Positions 41,694-51,800 of a stretch of DNA of 64,000 nt are shown here, piece after piece. The stretch is taken from positions 21,767 to 85,766 of the IMG/VR virus record IMGVR_UViG_3300026382_000012; one strand, given 5' to 3'. A program made the position numbers and the translations under genes. The first letter of the stretch is position 1. Every line of letters begins with the position of its first letter. The notes under the pieces are model-generated. The model was not told where the DNA came from. It ran no database searches and saw only the letters and a list, made by a program, of their open reading frames with translations. The stretch comes from a virus.

Positions 41694-43895
41694 CTAGAAC
41701 GGACTATTATTTTGATTATTCGGCGGCATATTTTGTGTTGTTATTTGTTGTAATTCATTTCTCTTATAGTCATCATTGGTTTTAAGAAATTCATCCCAAT
41801 CAATAGTAGGTATAAATTTCTTGAGGAATTTAATTATATCAATATTTTGGCCATCGGGTGTTGAAGATAACAACTGTAAAGTATTAGACATTGAAACAAA
41901 TACTGCATCAAGATATTGTAGTTGTAACATAACTGGTTGATTTAAGACTGCTTTAGCTATATCACTAGGTAATATTAAATTACTATCGGAATTCAAATAT
42001 GTTTCTTTATTCACAACTAAGTATATCTTATTGATTAATTCATTTATCTTATCAATGAATTGTTGTTGATAACTAGATATAGTCTCGGCCCATATTATAT
42101 TAGCAGTTACTAATTGTTCTCTTAATTCTACAGTATCAACTAAACCTAAATATGGACTAGGTACCTTAGATAAGGATATAATTTCACTTTTCAGAAAATC
42201 TAAATCCTGTATATCTACAGTTGGATCGCCTGTTTGTTGAACCATAAAATCTACAAAAGATCTACCATTTTTTTGTAATGTAATTAAATCTTTATAATCA
42301 GTTAATATTCTAGGTATAGCAGATAATGACCCAATTGAATCTATTGTAATAATTTTATTAGTTAGTTCTCTTTTTAATTGCTGGACTAAGTTACCTTGTT
42401 GTTGGGCGATGCCAACATCTAATATCCATTTTCTTATTACAGATGCTCTTGATATTTTAGTAATAACATTAGATAATAGTGTTAACATATATAACTTTGA
42501 GTAGAATATTAGTGGTTCTATTACAGATTGACCGTATGGCCAGTCTTGACTATCTATTATAAAATTAACTATTCTATCGGCCGGAACATATCTAACTTTA
42601 AATGAAAAGATCTTTTTCTCAACAAATAAATCTCTTATAATAGAGAAAAGTTGCTTATCATTCTTATATAGTGTTTGTAGTAAAAGTCTGGTTTTTTCTT
42701 GGTTAGTAGGTAATTTATCTAATTCATCTCTAAATCTTTCGTATAATTTAGAAATTATAAAATCTACGAATTTTTTATAATTTCTTTTAGCTTGTTCTTT
42801 AAGTGATAATGTAGATTCTTGTGACTGATTGAATATCTGTGATAAATACTTGGTTATATCGTATTGCGCGGATATATTTGAATTATTATTATCAGGTGAA
42901 AATATTAAATATCCTAAGATTTTTTGTTCATTATGTATTGGAATTACATAATGCGGCGAATATAAGCGTAATTCTATATTTGATAATGATTCAACTGTTA
43001 TCTTAGATATACATGTTTTTAATTTATCACTAATATTATTCTGTTGGTCTTTATCAGTATGTTCAGTATTTGTTTGTTCTTCTAGAAGCTGTAGTTGACT
43101 AGAACGCGCCGCATTTTCATATATAAATTCTTTATCATCAGGTAGTAGTGATAAATCAATATCAAATAATATATCTGCTATAAAACTAAATTTATCAAAA
43201 TCATCTAATTCATCATTATTAATATTTCGTTTAAATAGTTCTATTTTTTCTTCGATATAATTTAACCTTTCATGATAATCTTCTTGTAATAAATTATCAA
43301 TTCCTAATATCTCATTTTTATCAATTATTTCTACATAATAGTTTCCATATTTTAATGAATTAGGTACAATTCTATTTTTTAATTTATCTTCAATATCATA
43401 GTATGTTAGGATTAAGTTTATTTTTTTCTTAGTTAGTGAAATAAGAGAATCGTTAATGATATCTGATATACCTTCGTTTTCTTTTATTATTATAATTCTA
43501 TTAGTTATCGGATCTACTTTACATATTGATGTTATATATTGATGTATAACGCGCCGTGCGATTGGGAAAGAATCATGGACTTCTTCTATTTGTTTATAAT
43601 ATTGTAATCTATCCCTAGGAATAGATGTATCCTTATATAAGTTCGATATCTGATCATATATACTATGATATGCATCAGAATCATTTAGTTCATTATCACT
43701 TAAATTATCTTGTTGATTATTTTTAACTAGATCTATAATTCTTCTTAATACTTGTACTGATATTAAGTCTGAGTCTTCGGGATTATCTCTATTTAGTTTA
43801 TTTGGTTCTTTATCTATATTTAAAATTTCTGGAATAGCAGAAATATCTTCATTAGACTTCTGTATAAAAGATAAAATTTTATCAAATACCGCCAT
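41694..43895 (-). CDS. Portal protein
   Basis: About 733 aa, the size and position of a T4 gp20-type portal. Contains a wing-like N-terminal half and a conserved core with FKVRYVPADRIVNFIIDSQD, YGQSVIEPLIFYSKLYMLTL, RKWILDVG, then a helical stem region and SLSKVPSPYLGL. ATG 43895 (MAVFDKILSFIQK) is preferred because AGAGAGGA precedes it; the longer frame from 43967 would begin inside a hairpin. C-terminus is Gln/Asn-rich. Confidence 0.75.
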   Translation of the reverse strand: MAVFDKILSFIQKSNEDISAIPEILNIDKEPNKLNRDNPEDSDLISVQVLRRIIDLVKNNQQDNLSDNELNDSDAYHSIYDQISNLYKDTSIPRDRLQYYKQIEEVHDSFPIARRVIHQYITSICKVDPITNRIIIIKENEGISDIINDSLISLTKKKINLILTYYDIEDKLKNRIVPNSLKYGNYYVEIIDKNEILGIDNLLQEDYHERLNYIEEKIELFKRNINNDELDDFDKFSFIADILFDIDLSLLPDDKEFIYENAARSSQLQLLEEQTNTEHTDKDQQNNISDKLKTCISKITVESLSNIELRLYSPHYVIPIHNEQKILGYLIFSPDNNNSNISAQYDITKYLSQIFNQSQESTLSLKEQAKRNYKKFVDFIISKLYERFRDELDKLPTNQEKTRLLLQTLYKNDKQLFSIIRDLFVEKKIFSFKVRYVPADRIVNFIIDSQDWPYGQSVIEPLIFYSKLYMLTLLSNVITKISRASVIRKWILDVGIAQQQGNLVQQLKRELTNKIITIDSIGSLSAIPRILTDYKDLITLQKNGRSFVDFMVQQTGDPTVDIQDLDFLKSEIISLSKVPSPYLGLVDTVELREQLVTANIIWAETISSYQQQFIDKINELINKIYLVVNKETYLNSDSNLILPSDIAKAVLNQPVMLQLQYLDAVFVSMSNTLQLLSSTPDGQNIDIIKFLKKFIPTIDWDEFLKTNDDYKRNELQQITTQNMPPNNQNNSPF

Positions 43896-43949
43896 ATTGA
43901 AACTTGTCCTCTCTTTTTTATATAGATTAATTCCTAATAAGAAATTATA

Positions 43950-43976
43950 ACGGGGCGCGATAAACAACGCCCCTGT
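43950..43976 (-). terminator. Hairpin between 112-aa gene and portal
   Basis: ACGGGGCG pairs with CGCCCCTGT (one bulge), beginning 6 bases after the stop of the acidic 112-aa gene. It is followed by A/T-rich sequence on the minus strand. Confidence 0.65.
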
Positions 43977-43981
43977 AATAA

Positions 43982-44320
43982 TTACTCACCAGCAAATTCA
44001 GAAAGAAGTTTATCAAGTGCTTCCTCAAAAGAAGACTCAGATAAAGAGGTTTCATCTTCAATTTCAGTTTTAGCTTCAGTCTTAGATTCAGATTCAACCT
44101 TAGAATCAGAAGATTCATCGTTTACTGGTTCGTTCTTTTCAGTTTCTTGATTTTCTTCTTCAGAAAGTATTGCTTCAAGCATTTCTGCTGATTGTTTATT
44201 AGTTTCTTCAAGTATAGCTGTATAAGCAAGAGTTTCTTCAACAGATTTTTCAAAAAGTGTTATTGCATCCATAACAGATTCAGCAAGGATATCTATAACA
44301 AGTTCATCAAATTTCTTCAT
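43982..44320 (-). CDS. Acidic scaffold-like protein (112 aa)
   Basis: Helical N-terminal half with repeated Glu/Ala, then a strongly acidic Ser/Glu/Lys stretch (SEEENQETEKNEPVNDESSD). Composition and position directly upstream of the portal suggest a prohead core or scaffold protein, as with T4 gp67. A hairpin follows it, so it may be made in excess over the portal. Confidence 0.6.
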   Translation of the reverse strand: MKKFDELVIDILAESVMDAITLFEKSVEETLAYTAILEETNKQSAEMLEAILSEEENQETEKNEPVNDESSDSKVESESKTEAKTEIEDETSLSESSFEEALDKLLSEFAGE

Positions 44321-44354
44321 GACTAATAACTCCTTTTGATATTAAATAAAAAAA

Positions 44355-46193
44355 TTAAATAATTGTATTATTGCTTGAATTAGATTTGATTTGTTCGGTT
44401 GATAATAATTGTTTATATGCTGTTTCAAAATTATAAACATTATGAATATATGATTCGATTAATTGTTGTTTTTCGATGGAAATTTTATAATCGTTATATA
44501 GTTCCTCTATATTATCATAAAAACGTAAGTTAAATTTGCTGAATAATAGATATTTTTTATCATTACTTGATAATGTTTTATCAGAATCTTTTACTTTAGT
44601 TATTGCATATTCGGCCGGCAATATTTGATTAATTAAATCATTATATTCTTCCGGCGTAGTATATTTATTTATAGGATAATACTCAAGAATATCTTCAATA
44701 TTAAAATCATATAGCTGTCTTAACATAAATATATAATCTGAGAACCTTACTTTTTTATAAGAATCACCTATAGCAGTATTAGAAAGAGGGACTTTTGGAT
44801 TTTCAGTTTCTCTTTTTAGTTGTGTAACTGATACAATAGGTATGTGATATTCTTTGGCAATCGATCTTAGATCTTTTATAATCTGCCCGTGCTCATCATA
44901 TTCTTTATCAAGTCTTTTTGAAGATGACATCAAATCAACATAATCTAATAAAATTAATCTAACACGATATCCCTTTAATTTTAAAATAGTTAGTGTATTT
45001 AGTAGATTAGAGGATGTATAATTACCATCTGATTGATCTTGTATCATATATAGTACTTTATCCTTAGTTATTGATTTAATAGAATCTACTTCTATATTAT
45101 GAAAAATAGTATTGACATATGATTTAAAGTAACTTATTATCTCGGAATTATTAGATTGTGTTTTTAACAAATAACGATATTTTTTATTTATTGTGTAATA
45201 GAGTTTTTTAATCGCGCGCGGCGGATAATTTCCAAAAATTGTAAATATTCTTCTAGATAGTTTTACTTTATTATCTTCTAGAGTGATATGTAATATCACA
45301 TCTTTTTCATCAAAATCATCTATATTAGTCTTAATAACACTTTTGCCTATATCAATTAACATTAATGACTTACCATGATTAGACGGCGCACAAAGTATAT
45401 ATGTATTTTCTGATTCTAATCCGCCCATTATATCATCTATGAATTTTAAACCAGTAGGTAATATATCATATTGATCTGTAATATAATCTGTAATAGTTTC
45501 TGATAATGTAGATGCTCCAAATGTAATTATTGAATGTTTTTCTAAAATATCATTTTTACTTTTTTCTTTAGATACTGATGATTCTACAATTTTAATATAA
45601 GAATTTTGTATGACTTCTTTAAATTGATTTAATAATGAATAGATCGACGTAATCTTATTCTCATTTATACTTTTTAGTAAAATCTCATAGTCCGCGGCGA
45701 TGTTATTTATATTCTTGATTTCGTTAAATAATTCTATTACGTCAAATATTTCTTTTAAATAAATATCAATTAAATCAGATCTTCCTTCATTAGTAATAGT
45801 ACTTATTTTCTGCTTTAGATTATTTATAAAAGTTTGTATCTTTTCAGAATTACTGTAGATAAGTTCAAATATATTATCTTTTTCAGATAAATTGTTAAAC
45901 AATGCAGAATTGCTTTCTTTAGCATTTAATATTTCTTTAGTAAATAGCAATATATGATATTTAGTTTCATTATTTAAAATCTGTTCTACTTTCGACTTAT
46001 CTATTACATTTAAATTCGATAGCTGTTCATATCTTATCTGCCTATAAATATCAATTATCTCATTTATAAATTGTTTAAATACTGGAATAACCGATTGAGT
46101 GTTTTTATTTAGAATTGTCACGGTATTAAGTTTTTCAAGAAAACTATCTGTGATAAACTTTTCAAATATACTTTTTTGAAGATCTGTGATCAA
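44355..46193 (-). CDS. DnaB-like (SF4/RecA-fold) replicative helicase
   Basis: The C-terminal half is a RecA-fold ATPase: LPTGLKFIDDIMGGLESENTYILCAPSNHGKSL in overlapping parts with Walker A APSNHGKS (269-276), Walker B ILLDYVDLM, and SVTQLKRETENPK with a sensor Gln, as in DnaB. The first 240 residues are helical and unlike DnaB's usual N-terminal domain. TTG start with GGAGG nine bases upstream. Being inside the head-gene block is unusual for a helicase. Confidence 0.75.
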   Translation of the reverse strand: MITDLQKSIFEKFITDSFLEKLNTVTILNKNTQSVIPVFKQFINEIIDIYRQIRYEQLSNLNVIDKSKVEQILNNETKYHILLFTKEILNAKESNSALFNNLSEKDNIFELIYSNSEKIQTFINNLKQKISTITNEGRSDLIDIYLKEIFDVIELFNEIKNINNIAADYEILLKSINENKITSIYSLLNQFKEVIQNSYIKIVESSVSKEKSKNDILEKHSIITFGASTLSETITDYITDQYDILPTGLKFIDDIMGGLESENTYILCAPSNHGKSLMLIDIGKSVIKTNIDDFDEKDVILHITLEDNKVKLSRRIFTIFGNYPPRAIKKLYYTINKKYRYLLKTQSNNSEIISYFKSYVNTIFHNIEVDSIKSITKDKVLYMIQDQSDGNYTSSNLLNTLTILKLKGYRVRLILLDYVDLMSSSKRLDKEYDEHGQIIKDLRSIAKEYHIPIVSVTQLKRETENPKVPLSNTAIGDSYKKVRFSDYIFMLRQLYDFNIEDILEYYPINKYTTPEEYNDLINQILPAEYAITKVKDSDKTLSSNDKKYLLFSKFNLRFYDNIEELYNDYKISIEKQQLIESYIHNVYNFETAYKQLLSTEQIKSNSSNNTII

Positions 46194-46221
46194 AATCAGA
46201 TACCTCCTCTAAAAGCAGAAA

Positions 46222-47514
46222 CTACTTTAGGAACATTAATTTATGTATATAAAATGCCTTTATAAAATCTAAATAATCATTTATGTTTACAATTAAATTT
46301 GTTTTAATCATATTGCCATCTATTTCAAATTTATAATCTTGAACATTAATATCCTGTATGTTTATATCATCATATGTTAGATCATCACATACATAATCAA
46401 TTAGTTTAAGCAGTATTAAAAATATATATTTTTGACTCAATCTACTATCTGCTGTAAATTCTGTATATGTATTATAGTTATTTGCTATTTGGTCTATTAA
46501 TATTGATTTAAATAACGCGCGCTTTAGATCATTATTAAAAACTATTACGTCGCTAATTGTATTTATAATATCTTCAAAATCACTCTTATTAAATTCAATA
46601 ACACAGTTATTAACTTTATCTCTTACTACAACAAAATTAAAGTTCTCTAGTTTGTACATTATATTGTGATATAAATGTAGCATCTGTGAATCAATATCCT
46701 TAATATAGTATCTTGATAACATTATATCATTAATATCATCGATTATATTTTGAAGACATGTTTTATAATCATTTGCAATTTTTGGTAATATATCTGATGA
46801 AGTTAGCTGTATATTTTCTAAATTATCTAGGTAGTATTTATACAGTAAATAAACAATATACTTTTGTAAAACTGGATATAATAATGAGTATGTAATATTT
46901 ACTTTTCTGAAAATTTTCTCATATAAATCATGTTTATTATAAATGTAAATAGAAAGTTCGGGCGGGAGTTGTTTAAAATAATGTTGAAAATCAACAATAA
47001 GCTTGTTATTAAACTGATCTAATTTATTTCTAAGTTGAGCGAATATATTTGGATTATCGGCTAAAAATTTTGAAACTTGCGTCTTTAGATTAACGTTAAT
47101 TGATATAAACAATAACGTATCATAAACTTTGGATTTATTATTAAAGAAAGATGGTAATTCAAGTATTAATTTGCTATTCCTTTGTTTAAGCGCAGAAATT
47201 ATATTAAATTTTCTTTTGAAAGATACAAATGTTTCATATCGATAGATTAGTGTATTATCATAAACATACTTAGCATACACATTTGTATTGTATTTTGAAA
47301 TGATTAAATTATCATCGGCCGTAAATTCATAGTTATTTAAAATTTCCGATGTATTGAAATCAATGTGGTTATTATAAATTATTGATATATCATTGAGATA
47401 GAGATATATTGCAAAAATATTACTTAGTTTTTTATTTATCACATAAGAAGATTTTGAATAAAGTTCAGGAAATTGTGTTTTTATATGTTGTACTGTATTG
47501 TTTATACTAAACAT
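46222..47514 (-). CDS. Hypothetical protein (430 aa)
   Basis: Ile/Asn/Tyr-rich with alternating helices and strands, no motif recognised. The N-terminal ATG overlaps the end of the 421-aa tube-cap-like gene by 8 bases, implying coupling. It lies between tail-type and replication-type genes, so no role is inferred. Confidence 0.6.
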   Translation of the reverse strand: MFSINNTVQHIKTQFPELYSKSSYVINKKLSNIFAIYLYLNDISIIYNNHIDFNTSEILNNYEFTADDNLIISKYNTNVYAKYVYDNTLIYRYETFVSFKRKFNIISALKQRNSKLILELPSFFNNKSKVYDTLLFISINVNLKTQVSKFLADNPNIFAQLRNKLDQFNNKLIVDFQHYFKQLPPELSIYIYNKHDLYEKIFRKVNITYSLLYPVLQKYIVYLLYKYYLDNLENIQLTSSDILPKIANDYKTCLQNIIDDINDIMLSRYYIKDIDSQMLHLYHNIMYKLENFNFVVVRDKVNNCVIEFNKSDFEDIINTISDVIVFNNDLKRALFKSILIDQIANNYNTYTEFTADSRLSQKYIFLILLKLIDYVCDDLTYDDINIQDINVQDYKFEIDGNMIKTNLIVNINDYLDFIKAFYIHKLMFLK

Positions 47515-48772
47515 ATTCTACATCCATGTTGTTTAAAGAATTATCAATTTCACTTCTTTCTTTATCTATGTATCGGGTGGTTTTATCCAAATTAGTTTGT
47601 GAAATATTTGTTGTGTTTTGTTTTGATGTTAATGATAACTGTGTTGGTTTTGGTGTTGAAGCGTTGTTAAATTTTACTCTTGATTTAAAAAACGCACTTG
47701 AATCTTTATTTTTAATTGGTTGCGGGGCAAATGATTTGATTAACTTATCAACAGTTGGCATTGAATTATTATCAACATTAGTGATATCAAAATCACTTTT
47801 TGGCTTTGTTACCCATGAAACAACATCTTCTTTAGTCATATTAACATCAGGATCAACTGATAATGAGGAGAATAAATCTCTAATAGTTATATTTAAAATT
47901 ACTTTTAATGGTTGCTTATATACGTTGAATATTGTATTTTGACCGCCCCTATCTATTGTTATTGATTCAATTGCGGCTAATTGCATATAAAATAAACCAT
48001 GAGATCTTACTGATATGTATAATGGATATCCTATCGGACCATTCCAGTTAACAGGCGTACCTAATAGCAATAAAAATATCAACGGCCTAACAATCCAAAC
48101 CCAAACAGCTTCTGGTGCGCCATATGGTGTAGATAATACAACATTTAATGTTGTTCTTCTTGCATAACTAGTATTCTGCCATATAACTGGGAAATCTACT
48201 CTTAATCCAGATAATAATGAATCTATTGTTTTCAAATTAGACATTATAGAACTAGTTGATTGTTCGCCGCCTGTTAGCATTTTTAATACTTGATCGGGCG
48301 GCGCATATAATGTTCCTTTTACTGTTCTGACTGCTTCGCCTACCGGTCTAGTTATTGAGCCAATAGTTTTTTCAGTTAATGCTTTAGCAGTTCTACCAAA
48401 TACATTTTCGGAATATTCATTATTTACTGTTTCAGCTAATTGTGTATTATCTGTAAGATATAATCTTATGCCTTTAAATTGATCGCAACTCTCCGCTAAA
48501 CCAAATCTTTTTAACAAACCATTATAATATGAACAACCTTTATCAGGATCAGGAATATATAATTCTTTTAATACTTTAGCCAAAATACCTTCATCTTTTG
48601 TTTTTTTATCATCTTTTGCAACTTTTTTATTCAATTTCGGTATAACTGGTATAAAATCAACGACGGAAATATTTGAATAGATCAAATCTGTATAATAATT
48701 ATCAACATCTGTCCATTCATTAAAACCCCAAGGTATGCCTATATGTATAAATCCATCTTTCTCTATCGCCAT
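47507..48772 (-). CDS. Putative tail-tube cap / baseplate-hub protein (421 aa)
   Basis: ATG 48772 (MAIEKDGFIH) is chosen because AGAAGGTG precedes it; a longer frame from GTG 48817 begins inside a terminator hairpin. The core block FPVIWQNTSYARRTTLNVVL, STPYGAPEAVWVWIVRPLIF, LAAIESITIDRG and PLKVILNITIRDLF resembles hub/tube-cap proteins of myoviruses, where the same strands appear before an IRDL ending. It follows the tape measure gene. Assignment is from pattern memory and context. Confidence 0.55.
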   Translation of the reverse strand: MAIEKDGFIHIGIPWGFNEWTDVDNYYTDLIYSNISVVDFIPVIPKLNKKVAKDDKKTKDEGILAKVLKELYIPDPDKGCSYYNGLLKRFGLAESCDQFKGIRLYLTDNTQLAETVNNEYSENVFGRTAKALTEKTIGSITRPVGEAVRTVKGTLYAPPDQVLKMLTGGEQSTSSIMSNLKTIDSLLSGLRVDFPVIWQNTSYARRTTLNVVLSTPYGAPEAVWVWIVRPLIFLLLLGTPVNWNGPIGYPLYISVRSHGLFYMQLAAIESITIDRGGQNTIFNVYKQPLKVILNITIRDLFSSLSVDPDVNMTKEDVVSWVTKPKSDFDITNVDNNSMPTVDKLIKSFAPQPIKNKDSSAFFKSRVKFNNASTPKPTQLSLTSKQNTTNISQTNLDKTTRYIDKERSEIDNSLNNMDVEYV

Positions 48773-48799
48773 TGTTCTAACACCTTCTGAAAATATAGA

Positions 48800-48820
48800 T
48801 GGGTGGGCTAAGCCCACCCA
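48800..48820 (-). terminator. Hairpin after tape measure gene
   Basis: TGGGTGGGC and GCCCACCCA pair around a 3-base loop between the tape measure stop and the next start. The downstream tract is only moderately T-rich, so termination may be partial. Confidence 0.65.
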
Positions 48821-48864
48821 GAAATTTAATCTCTCAAATAGAAATCAGTTAAATCTACATCTAT

Positions 48865-51800
48865 CTAGTTATACTGATCGAAAATATTCTTATATATATA
48901 TTCTTCAAATGCAAATAAGGAATTATCAAACAATTTATTAATAAATAGTATTGTTTTAGTATCTATAATTTCCTTGATCTGTGCTATATTAGCTGTTTGT
49001 GGTGGAACTTGTGTATTAACTTCTGTTGTAGTTGTTTCTTTAGTAGTTTGTTCTTTAGTTGTCGATGTAGGCTCTTCTGTTTTTGTAAGATTTGCAATTG
49101 TATTATATACGTCTTTTTTGACAGATTCAGCATGTTGTTTTAAAGTGTTATAGAAATTAGTTGATTCTATTTTGCGCGCGACAGATTGAGCCTTACTTAA
49201 TATCTTTTTAACATATTTCTGTGTTTCTCTAGGTAGATGAGCAAATGCTAATGAGAAATTACCGTGATATTTCTCGTATAATCTTTTTACATTACCTTCA
49301 CCCCAGTTATATGCAGCAAGTGCCCATTGTATGCTGCCGCCAAATTTTTCTCTTAGATAATTCATATATGCTTTATAAGCCGCTTTTTGAGCTTTAACAT
49401 CAAATATATCAGGAATGCCTTCAAAATTCTTCAATTCAGGATTATACTTGGCAAATTTATCTTTATTAGTCCAAATATATTCCCACGTCTTAGGCATAAA
49501 TTGAGCTATTCCTTTAGCACCTTTTGGAGATACTGCATATGGATTTAAACTTGATTCTGCTTCTAATTGAGCTTGCGCAAGAATATCTGAGCCTGTAATA
49601 ATATCTGCTGCTTTTTGTTCTGGTTTATCGCCGAATATTTTAGATCTAAACCAATTGAATATTGATTTAGCTGTTTCTTTAGCTTTATGATAACCACTTT
49701 TAAGATGTTTAGCAACAGTATGAACTATTGATGTATCAGCTTTGTTCTGTTTTACACCTGCTATCTCTAATTGTATATCAGCAAGTCTTTCTGATCCCGT
49801 GGTGATTTTCGATGAACCTTCAGTTCCTATACCTAATCTATCTAATATTTCACCGACGCCGGGAATCTTTTTCAATAACCAAATAGCACCTTTAAATAAC
49901 TTACTTATACCAGATTTGATTGTTTTAAATAGTTTAATTGGTAATGAGAATATATATTCGAATGGTTTTAATATGAAATTAATTATCTTATCAAAATTAA
50001 AATCTTCAAATTTCTTCTCAAACCATTCTAATGCTGCCTTAGCTTTATCTTTAATATATTTAGGTGTTAAAGTCACAAAATCCCATATTTTATTAAGTAA
50101 AAATTTACCTATTTCTGCGCCGATTATGGAACCAAAAAATTCACCTATAGGGCCACCTACTAATCCTAATGCACCACCAATAGCACCACCTAATCCTGCG
50201 CCGATTACATCAATAGTACTACCACCTGTTAACCCTTCGGCTAATACAGCACCTATTCCAAATGGTAAAGCTCTCAATCCTATCTTAGCAGCGCCTTTTG
50301 TAAATAATTTACCTAATAACTTACCTATAAAACTACTTCCTAATTTACCTGATATATTAGAAGTAAAATTTTTAATAGATGCAGGTATTACTTTTTCAGT
50401 AAAGAAAATAAATAAAGGTTTAATTAACTTTTCCGAAATAATCGCCGATACTTTACCTAAGAATTTCTTACCATATAAATATCCAACACCAAATGCACCA
50501 GATAAGATATCAAAAATACTACTACCGTCTTCTTGTTTTTTCTGTTGTTCTTTGCTATATGATAAGCCCTTCTTTAGTAATTGATAAATACCGCCTATAT
50601 ATTCTAGTAATGATTTCTTATATCGTTTTTCTTCTACTTTTTCATATTGTTGTGAGACTTCTTTTTGTCTTTGTAATAACGATTCTGATTTAGCTTTGAC
50701 ATTAGTAATTATTTCTTTAATGTATTTTTTACCTAATTCTCTTAGATGATCATGAGATAATACAAATTCGCCCGGTCTTAATATTGATACGATTTTATCT
50801 TTACCTGTATCTATACCAGGAACTTCGCCACCCTTTGCAAATTTAGGTATATGCTTAATCTCTTTGATTGTATTTTTAATGAGATTAAATATATCTGTAG
50901 TATTAACTTTACTAATTTCTTCTAATAAACGTTCTGTTGGTTTATTATATGAATATGATAATAATGTGTGTTTTATCTGTCGGTTTCTATTCTTTATATA
51001 TTGTTCGAAATCGACTTTTTTCTTTTCAAGTTTTTCTAATATAGGTGATACTGCGCGTTTAACAGGCGAAATTATAAACTGTTCAATATAATCTGGATGT
51101 TTCTTCTGATCATATTTAACACTTATTTTTATTGGTTCTTCTTCTATGGATTCTTTTTGTCTTAATCTTTCTGTTATTGCGCGTCGTTTAATTGCTAAAT
51201 ACTTATCAATGGCATTAATAACTTTCTCTTTTTCATCTCTGATATTTTTAGGCAGAATTGTTAAAAAGGATTTATATATATCTCTTAAAATGAGATATAT
51301 ACCTTGTAGTGTTGAATCCATAGACTCAAGATAATCAATTTGTCTTTTATCTAACTCTAATTGCTGCTCATTTATACTTAATTGAATTTCTTCAATTTGT
51401 TTCTGCTTCGAAAATCTTTGTTTTACTTTCTCTTTTAAATCTATATAAGTTTCTTTTTTGAATAACTTAGGTATAGATGATATTACTTTTACTGAATTAT
51501 ATAATGCATTAAATACTGGAGCTTCCGTGAATGTTTCTTTAAAAGTAGTTTTAATATCTTTAAATATTTCTCTTGCTTCCTCTCTTTGACCCCTTAAATA
51601 CTTATAAATGCCTTTATATACGTTAAAGTTATATTTTACAATACCTTTTACAGTATCGCCTATAATATTAATAAATGATTTTTGGAATGGTTCATTAAGT
51701 TCTACATTAATAGATTCTTTGATACCAAATCCATATTTCCTAATAGCCATTAATTCTGAAAGCTGAGATCTATTTAAATCATATATACCTGATAATAGAG

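Noticed and set aside
43896-43967. Longer start for the portal gene
   Set aside because: The extra 24 codons begin with TTG inside a terminator hairpin, and a good ribosome binding site lies in front of ATG 43895.
46221-46231. ACTACTTTAG resembling the cassette linker on the plus strand
   Set aside because: It is the reverse complement of the last codons of a minus-strand gene, has no AAAGGAGG and precedes no plus-strand gene.
49742-50584. Open 280-codon plus-strand frame opposite the tape measure gene
   Set aside because: It is antisense to a well-supported gene, is Pro/Asn/Ile-rich in a way expected from the reverse of Gly/Leu-rich codons, and has no ribosome binding site or family features.
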